A DNA stretch of 24,444 nucleotides from a virus: IMG/VR virus record IMGVR_UViG_3300048930_000110, positions 1 through 24,444 of that record. One strand, given 5' to 3'. Both the position numbers and the translations under genes were made by a program. The notes below the pieces were generated by a model. That model was given only the letters and a program-made list of their open reading frames with translations. It had not been told where the DNA came from and made no database searches. Below are positions 1 to 4,394 of the stretch, piece after piece; within the stretch, counting starts at the first letter, position 1, and each line of letters starts with the position of its first letter.

Positions 1-2
1 CG

Positions 3-440
3 TGTCCAAAAGCCGCCCTCAACCAACCGTCCCCGCCCGCAGTGGGGCTGACGGAGGAGCAACGTCATGCTCTCGGCGAAGCGACAGCCTTGCTGGACGA
101 ACGGATTCAAGAGTGCGTCGGCAATCAGGATCACGACGCCGCTGTCCGGTGGCGAGCTGCCTACACGCGATTGCACGACATCATCAAGAGCGACGCCGCA
201 GCGAAGGCGGCTGGGGTCGTGAGCGTAAGGCGGGAGGTGCTGTCCGAGAGGCAGCGACAGCTTTTGCAGTTCCACGCGGAGGAGCTAGAAGCGGAGGCCC
301 AGGAAGAGATCGACGACCTTGCCGACATTAGCGAGTGGGACGAGACCGAAGAGGCAAAATCCGCCCGCAATATGGCACATTCGATTCTGGAAATCGCTGA
401 GGCAATTAAGGCCGCCCTGGCCGCGAAGGGAGGGGCGTGA
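3..440 (+). CDS. Hypothetical acidic helical protein, possibly 5'-truncated
   Basis: I do not recognise this protein. The frame is open to the left edge of the window. The first in-window start is GTG at 42, but no Shine-Dalgarno sequence precedes it, so the gene probably begins upstream. From GTG 42 it would be 132 residues. The protein is rich in Glu, Ala, Gln and Arg and looks fully helical; the segment around residues 60-100 from GTG 42 could be a coiled coil. There are no Cys motifs, membrane segments or signal peptide. The stop codon overlaps the next start by one base (TGATG), so the two are probably translationally coupled. It belongs to a run of very small phage genes of unknown role. 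Confidence 0.6.
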   Translation, partial: CPKAALNQPSPPAVGLTEEQRHALGEATALLDERIQECVGNQDHDAAVRWRAAYTRLHDIIKSDAAAKAAGVVSVRREVLSERQRQLLQFHAEELEAEAQEEIDDLADISEWDETEEAKSARNMAHSILEIAEAIKAALAAKGGA

Positions 441-661
441 TGCCGTGTATACGCATGGGGTTTTACGTCCAGTGCGACAACTGCTCAGACAACTACCCCG
501 ACTGCATAAGCGACGGAATGAACCTCACGAAGCGAGGATTGCTAGAAGAAGCCCGGCGGCTTGGATGGACCTACAACCTGCGTTCCAACGTCGCCCTCTG
601 CTGTGACAACTGTCGAGAAGACTACAAGCGTCCCCCATCCCCTAAGGAGCCGAAGCAATGA
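440..661 (+). CDS. Small zinc-ribbon-like protein
   Basis: This encodes 73 residues. ATG at 440 is preferred over GTG at 437 because the GGAGGGG at 429-435 is four bases from the ATG and only one from the GTG. The protein has two CxxC pairs, C12-x2-C15 near the N-terminus and C55-x2-C58 near the C-terminus, with extra Cys at 3, 22 and 54. That layout is typical of a treble-clef or zinc-ribbon fold binding one zinc. The middle (about 28-50) looks helical and contains the run LLEEARRLGW. Similar proteins are common in phage early regions; a nucleic-acid or protein contact is likely, but no function can be named. Its stop overlaps the next ATG (ATGA). Confidence 0.72.
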   Translation: MPCIRMGFYVQCDNCSDNYPDCISDGMNLTKRGLLEEARRLGWTYNLRSNVALCCDNCREDYKRPPSPKEPKQ

Positions 662-948
662 GCGAGCGATACCGAGTCACGAAAGCCAGTGTGGCATGGG
701 AGGAAGAGGGTGAGCCGAAATGGTGCGTCATCGACAACGAAAGCGGGATGGCTCACGCAATGCTTTGGACAGAGAAAGACGCCAACGAAACCGCCGCCGC
801 CCTGAACGCCGCCGCTCAGCGCGACGAGAGAGACAAGCTGCTGAGGGAGGCGAGAAGCATCATCGCCGACTGCTCGATGCAAAGACTGAGACGCGAAGGC
901 TGGCTTATGCGCTTCGCCGCACTGGAAAAGGAGGGGAAGGATGGCTAA
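658..948 (+). CDS. Hypothetical protein, 96 aa
   Basis: This is an unrecognised 96-residue protein. ATG at 658 overlaps the previous stop (ATGA) and is preceded by AAGGAG at 643-648. The N-terminal 45 residues look like a small beta-rich unit (RYRVTKASVAW, then KWCVIDNESG), which resembles short phage proteins that carry a conserved 'V.D' strand pair. The C-terminal half is helical and charged. The 3' end overlaps the start of the next gene by eight bases, which points to coupled translation. Confidence 0.65.
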   Translation: MSERYRVTKASVAWEEEGEPKWCVIDNESGMAHAMLWTEKDANETAAALNAAAQRDERDKLLREARSIIADCSMQRLRREGWLMRFAALEKEGKDG

Positions 949-1222
949 CTGCATCATATGCGACCACGAACACGAACGAAGCATCACCTGCAACGACGCC
1001 ATGCGGGCACGATCCAAGCCCGCCGGCCTCACGCCTGAGATGCTGAGCGAGGAGGACCGGAAGGCTTGGGAGTTTGCGAAGCAAGTGTTACTCGACTTCC
1101 GTTCCCGGATGGATGGGCTGCGAATCAAATCAACGACCGACGTTTTCCAGGGCTTCTACGAACACGAGCGAGACATGGCACACAAGGGCGTGCTGCTGAT
1201 TTGCCGCCTGCTCACCAACTAA
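941..1222 (+). CDS. Hypothetical protein with N-terminal Cys/His cluster
   Basis: This is a 93-residue protein whose ATG at 941 follows a strong AAGGAGGGG. The N-terminus carries C4-x2-C7, His9, His11 and Cys17 (NCIICDHEHERSITC), which could hold one metal ion. The rest is helical and acidic. The family is not recognised. The gene closes the first packed run of small genes. Its TAA stop lies inside the first copy of a 34-nt intergenic repeat (1217-1250). Confidence 0.65.
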   Translation: MANCIICDHEHERSITCNDAMRARSKPAGLTPEMLSEEDRKAWEFAKQVLLDFRSRMDGLRIKSTTDVFQGFYEHERDMAHKGVLLICRLLTN

Positions 1223-1250
1223 CCCAGCCGCGAACGCCGCGGCGACTAAT
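1217..1250 (+). repeat. 34-nt leader repeat with hairpin, copy 1
   Basis: This 34-nt segment recurs unchanged at 1682-1715. It contains a 6-bp hairpin, GCCGCG at 1227-1232 pairing with CGCGGC at 1238-1243 around loop AACGC, then GACTAAT at 1244-1250. A strong SD (CGGAGGGGAG) and an ATG follow. The element therefore works as, or sits in, a translation leader. It may come from local duplication, because the two copies bracket a two-gene cassette. Confidence 0.85.
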
Positions 1251-1263
1251 ACGGAGGGGAGAG

Positions 1264-1413
1264 ATGCGACTCTTCAGAACAAAGAAGCGAACGTGCTTCT
1301 ACTGCAAAACGCCAAAGCGTGAGACCCGCTGGTGTGCGCGGTGTCGCCACTTCGTTTGCGGGTGGAACGGTTGCCCCGGCTCGCCATGCCCAGGAGGGAA
1401 GCCGCAGAAATGA
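1264..1413 (+). CDS. Tiny Cys-rich zinc-ribbon protein (49 aa)
   Basis: The start is ATG at 1264, directly after CGGAGGGGAG. In-frame codons further upstream belong to a shadow frame of the previous gene. The 49 residues begin with a basic stretch (RLFRTKKR) and hold C11-x2-C14, C24-x2-C27, C32, C37 and C42. This is enough for one and possibly two zinc sites of the ribbon or knuckle type. A basic N-terminus with a zinc knuckle suggests nucleic-acid binding (inference). The stop overlaps the next ATG (ATGA). Together with the next gene it forms a cassette bracketed by the 34-nt repeats. Confidence 0.7.
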   Translation: MRLFRTKKRTCFYCKTPKRETRWCARCRHFVCGWNGCPGSPCPGGKPQK

Positions 1414-1682
1414 ACCGACGAACCAAATACCCAGCCGGATCGCCGAAAGACGTACTGATAAAGATGCGTCGGAGCGAGCGTGATATTCGCCAGCTACTCC
1501 GCGACGTGCAATCCTGCAACGACAACAACCCGAACTTCGCGGACTGTCCGCTCGACACCGGTCGTTACGTTGTGCAACTAAAAAAGACCCGCGACGTAAT
1601 CAAGCAGATAGAAGACTCGATCGCAGCCGGTGAGCCGATGCTGCCGAGCGACATTCTCAAGCCACTCTGTGAAGACTGGTGA
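1410..1682 (+). CDS. Hypothetical helical protein, 90 aa
   Basis: The start is ATG at 1410, overlapping the previous stop (ATGA), with AGGAGGGA about ten bases upstream. The 90-residue product is mostly helical and charged. It opens with the basic run MNRRTKYPAGSPKDVLIKMRR and contains two lone Cys (CNDNNPNFADC). There is no membrane segment or known motif, and I do not recognise the family. Its stop is followed at once by the second copy of the 34-nt repeat. Confidence 0.6.
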   Translation: MNRRTKYPAGSPKDVLIKMRRSERDIRQLLRDVQSCNDNNPNFADCPLDTGRYVVQLKKTRDVIKQIEDSIAAGEPMLPSDILKPLCEDW

Positions 1683-1715
1683 ACTAACCCAGCCGCGAAC
1701 GCCGCGGCGACTAAT
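1682..1715 (+). repeat. 34-nt leader repeat with hairpin, copy 2
   Basis: This is identical to 1217-1250 over 34 nt, including the hairpin (1692-1697 with 1703-1708) and the trailing GACTAAT (1709-1715). The SD that follows differs only slightly (TGCGGAGGGGAG against ACGGAGGGGAG). Such exact conservation of a non-coding leader suggests either recent duplication or a selected RNA element. Confidence 0.85.
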
Positions 1716-1729
1716 TGCGGAGGGGAGCT

Positions 1730-1972
1730 ATGGAGAGTAACACAGACCCGTTACTGCGAGCGATCGCCTCGTTAGATCGTCACAAACACTGGACGATTTC
1801 GGTCATCAACGAGACAAGACGCCGACGCTATAGCTGCACCATCTGGGGCTTGGGATTCGATGGGCTTCCTCGCAGAGTCACCGGGCAAGGGCTCTCGCCG
1901 TTGCTGGCGATCCAAAAGGCTGAAGCCAGCCTCATTAACAAAGGTCGCCCAAAACTCAAGCTTGTGAAGTAA
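1730..1972 (+). CDS. Hypothetical protein, 80 aa
   Basis: The start is ATG at 1730, directly behind GCGGAGGGGAG. A TTG at 1715 is in frame but lies in the repeat and precedes the SD, so I rejected it. The 80-residue protein has a beta-rich middle (HWTISVINETRRRRYSC, then TIWGLGFDGLPRRVTGQG) followed by a helix (SPLLAIQKAEASLIN) and a basic tail. This beta-beta-alpha shape with a helix rich in 'A..KAE' is common in small phage proteins, but I cannot name the family. Confidence 0.62.
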   Translation: MESNTDPLLRAIASLDRHKHWTISVINETRRRRYSCTIWGLGFDGLPRRVTGQGLSPLLAIQKAEASLINKGRPKLKLVK

Positions 1973-1980
1973 CCCCCCAT

Positions 1981-1996
1981 AGCCGCCCGCGCGGCT
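1981..1996 (+). other. Intergenic GC hairpin
   Basis: A perfect 6-bp stem, AGCCGC (1981-1986) with GCGGCT (1991-1996), has loop CCGC. It has the same AGCCGC core as the hairpins of the two 34-nt repeats and also sits between a stop codon and the next start (2021). No T-run follows, so it is not a terminator. Confidence 0.5.
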
Positions 1997-2020
1997 TGCC
2001 CTCACCACGGACGGAAAAGC

Positions 2021-2323
2021 ATGGAAGGACGCGATAAACGCTACCGGCGAATCGAGCGCGACGCCCGCAACCGGCTCGCCGAGATGCTACGCGACAAGGC
2101 CCGCCGCAAAGACTCCGCCACGGTGATGGCGATGGACGCCGAGTTGTGCGACTCGCGGGACACGTCAACGACGATCCCGCAGCCGAATCAGATCAAGCGG
2201 GGCTGTGAGCTGATTCAGGCCGAATGGAGCGAGGAAGAAAAGGCAAGGCGGAACAATCTACCCAACCCCGCCGCCGAGACACCCGAGACGAAATACACGC
2301 CCAGCAGGGGCGCTAGAAACTAA
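2021..2323 (+). CDS. Hypothetical basic/acidic protein, 100 aa
   Basis: The start is ATG at 2021; the upstream SD is weak (ACGGACGGAAAAGC). The protein is strongly charged, with an Arg-rich N-terminus (RDKRYRRIERDARNR) and a central segment with AELCDSRD, then EWSEEEKARRNN. It looks helical with a disordered Pro/Thr C-terminus. There is no membrane segment or recognised domain. The N-terminal basic helix could bind DNA or RNA, but that is only inference. Confidence 0.6.
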   Translation: MEGRDKRYRRIERDARNRLAEMLRDKARRKDSATVMAMDAELCDSRDTSTTIPQPNQIKRGCELIQAEWSEEEKARRNNLPNPAAETPETKYTPSRGARN

Positions 2324-2338
2324 CCAACGGAGTGAATC

Positions 2339-2938
2339 TTGAGCGATGGACGCAAGCTGAGAATCTATCTGGACCTAGATGGCGTGCTGTGCGACTTCGT
2401 GTCAGCCGCCTATCGAGCGCATGGCCGCGAGTATCACGGCGAGGTTCTGGGGTGGAACTTCTTTGAGGCGTGGGGAATGAGCGCCACCCAGTTCTGGAAC
2501 GGCATCGACGCCATTGGCGAGCCGTTCTGGTCGGGCCTCTCCCCGTACCCGTGGGCGGGCGAGCTTCACCGGCTGGTCGCCAAGTACGACCCTGAGTACC
2601 GAGTCGCTACGAGCCCGAGCGAGCATCCAAGCTCAGCCGCCGGCAAAGTCTCTTGGATTCACGAGCATCTCCCCGGCGTCACTGGAAAGCGTCGGCATCT
2701 CACGTCGTCCAAAGCAGAGTTGGCGAAGGCGGGCCGCGTGCTGATCGACGACAGCAAGGCCAACTGCGCCGAGTGGTGCGCTGCAGGAGGCCGAGCGATC
2801 CTCTTCCCGGCCTCTCATAACGGGCTGCTAGCGCCGAGTGGTGACGTGGTCGCTTACGTCAAGTCAGAGTTACAGGCGTGCCGTGGCGCCGAGATGCGTA
2901 AGCGTCAGCACCGGCAGCGCGCCGTCCGAAAGGATTGA
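2339..2938 (+). CDS. HAD-superfamily 5'(3')-deoxyribonucleotidase-like protein
   Basis: The start is TTG at 2339, seven bases after ACGGAG; no ATG is available near the conserved N-terminal motif. The 199-residue protein begins with the HAD motif I D12-x-D14-G (LDLDGVLCDF), where the first Asp is the nucleophile. Motif II is T91 in VATSP. K125 in TSSKAE is a candidate motif III lysine. Motif IV is D137-D138 (LIDDS). The length and the start of motif I match NT5C-type deoxyribonucleotidases, which remove phosphate from dNMPs. In phages these can adjust nucleotide pools. The tail (residues 184-199) is strongly basic. A different small phosphatase substrate cannot be excluded. It is the last gene before the non-coding block, and its stop codon lies within a promoter-like -35 box. 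Confidence 0.82.
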   Translation: MSDGRKLRIYLDLDGVLCDFVSAAYRAHGREYHGEVLGWNFFEAWGMSATQFWNGIDAIGEPFWSGLSPYPWAGELHRLVAKYDPEYRVATSPSEHPSSAAGKVSWIHEHLPGVTGKRRHLTSSKAELAKAGRVLIDDSKANCAEWCAAGGRAILFPASHNGLLAPSGDVVAYVKSELQACRGAEMRKRQHRQRAVRKD

Positions 2939-2964
2939 CGAGCGCTCGGGCGAAAGCGTAATAT
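2935..2964 (+). promoter_or_regulatory. Sigma70-like promoter candidate
   Basis: TTGACG (2935-2940, five of six to the -35 consensus) is followed by an 18-nt spacer and TAATAT (2959-2964, four of six to TATAAT). Transcription would start near 2971, so the RNA would meet the long hairpin at 2995-3052 almost at once. The -35 box contains the TGA stop of the preceding gene. The capsid promoter candidate at 15494 shows the same arrangement. Confidence 0.5.
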
Positions 2965-2970
2965 CAACAG

Positions 2971-3058
2971 CGACAACTTAAACGTGCCAACCGTACCCCG
3001 TTGGCTCACGCACTCCGCCGAGAGATTGGCCGAGTGTCTGAGCCCGCGGGGTTTTTCG
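2971..3058 (+). ncRNA. Candidate short RNA between promoter and terminator
   Basis: The space between the promoter-like element and the T-run is about 85 nt and holds no ORF with an SD. If both signals work, the product is a small RNA. It would have a 25-nt single-stranded 5' part (2971-2994) and one long hairpin ending in U5. The alternative is an attenuator leader for the genes from 3484 onward. There is no direct evidence of transcription. Confidence 0.3.
2995..3056 (+). terminator. Long interrupted hairpin with T-run (intrinsic terminator-like)
   Basis: The stem, read outward to inward, is ACCCCG (2995-3000) with CGGGGT (3047-3052), GGCTCA (3003-3008) with TGAGCC (3039-3044), CACTC (3011-3015) with GAGTG (3032-3036), and GCC (3017-3019) with GGC (3028-3030). 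The loop is GAGAGATT. The internal mismatches are symmetric (2x2, 2x2, 1x1). TTTTT (3052-3056) follows. This is about 20 paired positions in a 58-nt hairpin, far beyond chance. The T-run fits Rho-independent termination. Confidence 0.7.
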
Positions 3059-3143
3059 TTTCATAACCACAACTTTCGGCCATATAGCCCGACTGGAGTG
3101 GGGGACATTCCGGCTCCGCGGGGAGTTTTGATGTTCAGCCCTA

Positions 3144-3176
3144 GCCTCCCCCCATGCCCGAAGCTTCGGGGGAGGC
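3144..3176 (+). other. GC-rich inverted repeat
   Basis: GCCTCCCCC (3144-3152) pairs perfectly with GGGGGAGGC (3168-3176). A 14-nt perfect palindrome centred on AAGCTT (3157-3170) overlaps it and offers a competing fold. No T-run follows. It could be the 5' border of the structured RNA that starts about 20 nt later, or a protein-binding site. Confidence 0.45.
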
Positions 3177-3197
3177 GGGGGTGTAACAACCGACCAC

Positions 3198-3343
3198 GAC
3201 CCTGTAGCTCAGCAGTAGAGCGGCGGGCTGAACGCCCGCGACGAAGTTCACGCCGAGCCGCGACGCCTTATCAACGTCGCGGCAGAGCAATGGCAGCCTG
3301 ATAAGCCGCCTGGACTGGCGAAGGTGCAATTCCTTCCAGGGTA
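3198..3343 (+). ncRNA. tRNA-like RNA with two H-type pseudoknots
   Basis: The 5' side has tRNA spacing: acceptor strand 3198-3204, TA (3205-3206), D-stem GCTC (3207-3210) with GAGC (3218-3221). On the 3' side a T-stem GAAGG/CCTTC (3320-3324 with 3332-3336) closes a 7-nt loop TGCAATT that keeps the C-A-A of a T-loop. It is immediately followed by CAGGGT (3337-3342), which pairs with ACCCTG (3199-3204). Between D-arm and T-arm lie about 98 nt instead of the usual 25-30. They fold as two pseudoknots. PK1 has stems 3223-3227/3235-3239 and 3229-3233/3246-3250. PK2 has stems 3257-3265/3275-3283 (9 bp) and 3267-3273/3299-3305 (7 bp). The 3223-3239 hairpin alone also resembles an anticodon arm with GAA (Phe). 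No CCA is encoded. The architecture recalls tmRNA, but there is no G3:U70 pair and little room for a tag frame. Confidence 0.55.
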
Positions 3344-3450
3344 GCTGATAGCTGAGGCGAGCGCCACCCCGCGGCCAAGTGCTGACTTGGTCGCAACCGA
3401 AAGGGGGTGATCCAACAAACATCGGACGCGACCGAAACGGCGCCGGTCGC
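3344..3450 (+). ncRNA. Further structured RNA downstream of the tRNA-like fold
   Basis: A 10-bp hairpin (3371-3380 with 3385-3394, one G-U, loop GCTG) is stacked inside an outer helix CACCCC (3365-3370) with GGGGTG (3404-3409). AACCGAAAG remains unpaired on the 3' side. A second hairpin, GCGACCG (3428-3434) with CGGTCGC (3444-3450), lies just before GACTAAT and the SD of the gene at 3484. This could be part of the same RNA as the tRNA-like fold or an independent leader. No ribozyme or riboswitch class is recognised. Confidence 0.4.
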
Positions 3451-3483
3451 TGGGGACTAATGGACCTTTAACGGAGACAAACC

Positions 3484-3726
3484 ATGCAACTGATTGTTCT
3501 GCTGTCCGCTCTCGCCAAGCTGCTCTCCGACCCGGACACGATCGCTGTCGCGACCAAGTTCATCGAGTGGTTCAAGACGCTCACCAAGCCTCAGCAATTG
3601 GCCTATGCCAGCCGCTTCGAAGCTTTTCAGGGCTACGGATGCTCGCACGGCGACGACTGCCCGGACTGTCCCGAGGACTTGGAGCCCGTTGAAGCAATCC
3701 TTTACGGCGCAATCAAGGGCGAGTGA
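3484..3726 (+). CDS. Small protein with Cys cluster, 80 aa
   Basis: The start is ATG at 3484 after ACGGAG. The N-terminal 30 residues are hydrophobic to amphipathic helix (QLIVLLSALAKLL). That is too polar overall to call a membrane segment with confidence. The centre holds C-x5-C-x2-C in CSHGDDCPDC (residues about 53-62), followed by an acidic tail. Two proteins downstream carry very similar CPDC or GPDC clusters. The function is unknown; metal binding or disulfide formation are both possible. Its stop abuts the next ATG (TGAATG). Confidence 0.62.
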   Translation: MQLIVLLSALAKLLSDPDTIAVATKFIEWFKTLTKPQQLAYASRFEAFQGYGCSHGDDCPDCPEDLEPVEAILYGAIKGE

Positions 3727-3945
3727 ATGGGTCTACTCGGCGACATCGTGAAGACGGCGGACCCCGCCGAGTTGCGAGACGTCTTGAGGCAGCCGGTCGC
3801 CAACGTGGTCGATCGAGCTTTCGACCGCTGGCGGAACGAAGGGGGCAGGTGGCGGCGAGTCGTGGATTACTTCGCACGGGACGACGTGCAACGGTTCGCC
3901 GAGACGATGCTTGAGGAAGCGATCAACGAGGCCAAAACGCTATGA
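3727..3945 (+). CDS. Hypothetical helical protein, 72 aa
   Basis: The start is ATG at 3727, directly after the preceding stop. The 72 residues are helical and charged, with a Trp/Arg patch (FDRWRNEGGRWRRVVDYF) in the middle. There is no signal, membrane helix or Cys. It is not recognised. The next gene starts inside its stop codon (ATGA), so the two are coupled. Confidence 0.6.
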   Translation: MGLLGDIVKTADPAELRDVLRQPVANVVDRAFDRWRNEGGRWRRVVDYFARDDVQRFAETMLEEAINEAKTL

Positions 3946-4394
3946 AACGCACGGGCTCAACCACGCTGATCGCCATTGCCGCGATGGGGCTCTTAGCCGT
4001 CGCGATGGTCTGCGGCACGGTGGTCTATCTGGCGGGTAAGCCCGCCCCCACCGGCGGCGACACGAAGCCCAAGGCACGTTTGGCCGAGCTAGTGCCGGAC
4101 GATGATTCGCGGGCTCGCTTGTCGGCTTTCTTCGCCGACTTCGCCGCGGTGCTCACGCAAGAGTCGAAGCCCTGCCGCACGACGGGCGACTTCCGGGAAG
4201 CGTACCAACTCGCCGTGAAGCCGATGAAGACGGCGACACGGCTCCCGGACGTGAAGGCCATCGACGAACCAATCAGCCAGCGGATTGCCCAGGCCATCGG
4301 CACAGCGGACACCGCCCTTGATGGCGAGCCCCCGCTTAGGAGCAACCTGGCGGCGACGTTGACGGCCATCTCCGACGACTTCGGGGGCCGTTGA
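3942..4394 (+). CDS. Membrane-anchored protein, 150 aa
   Basis: One hydrophobic segment at residues 8-31 follows a short basic start (MKRTGS). This predicts a signal anchor with the remaining 119 residues outside the cytoplasm; no lipobox or clear cleavage site is present. The external part is helical with a lone Cys (about 79). Such single-anchor proteins occur in phage lysis or superinfection modules and also as morons, and I cannot choose between these. The TGA stop overlaps the ATG of the peptidase gene by one base, so the two proteins are made together and may act together. Confidence 0.65.
   Translation: MKRTGSTTLIAIAAMGLLAVAMVCGTVVYLAGKPAPTGGDTKPKARLAELVPDDDSRARLSAFFADFAAVLTQESKPCRTTGDFREAYQLAVKPMKTATRLPDVKAIDEPISQRIAQAIGTADTALDGEPPLRSNLAATLTAISDDFGGR

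Larger units (their letters stand above)
2939..3483 (+). other. 545-nt non-coding block
   Basis: I see no credible protein gene here. The block holds, in order, a promoter-like element, a terminator-like hairpin, a weak CTCC/GGAG hairpin followed by TTTT (3114-3129), and a 9-bp hairpin at 3144-3152/3168-3176 with a 14-nt palindrome at 3157-3170. The tRNA-like double-pseudoknot RNA (3198-3343) and further hairpins up to 3450 follow. The block ends with GACTAAT and an SD for the gene at 3484. Only two other gaps exceed about 80 nt, the 87-nt gap before the small terminase and the 204-nt capsid leader. Confidence 0.7.

Noticed and set aside
3017-3060. Start of a Ser/Leu-type tRNA (GAGAGATTGGCCGAG)
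   Set aside because: No anticodon arm, variable arm or T-loop follows; the bases are fully used by the long terminator-like hairpin.
2984-3301. 105-codon + strand ORF in the non-coding block
   Set aside because: It has no SD, runs through the terminator hairpin and the pseudoknotted RNA, and its low-complexity Arg/Pro protein is what translated structured RNA looks like (CSSAVERRAE resembles mis-translated tRNA).
3198-3343. Ordinary tRNA-Phe(GAA) or tRNA with a group I intron
   Set aside because: The loop before the 3' anticodon strand has C37 and G38, no T-arm follows at the normal distance, and the insert of about 80 nt is too short for a group I intron and lacks its core. A plain tRNA remains a weak alternative.
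3198-3343. Standard tmRNA
   Set aside because: There is no G3:U70 acceptor pair, no encoded CCA, a full D-stem is present, and no room for a free tag frame between the pseudoknots. Kept only as a comparison.
3344-3410. Hammerhead or HDV-type self-cleaving ribozyme
   Set aside because: CTGATAG and CTGAGGC do not fit the CUGANGA core, and no HDV-like nested P1-P4 arrangement could be drawn.
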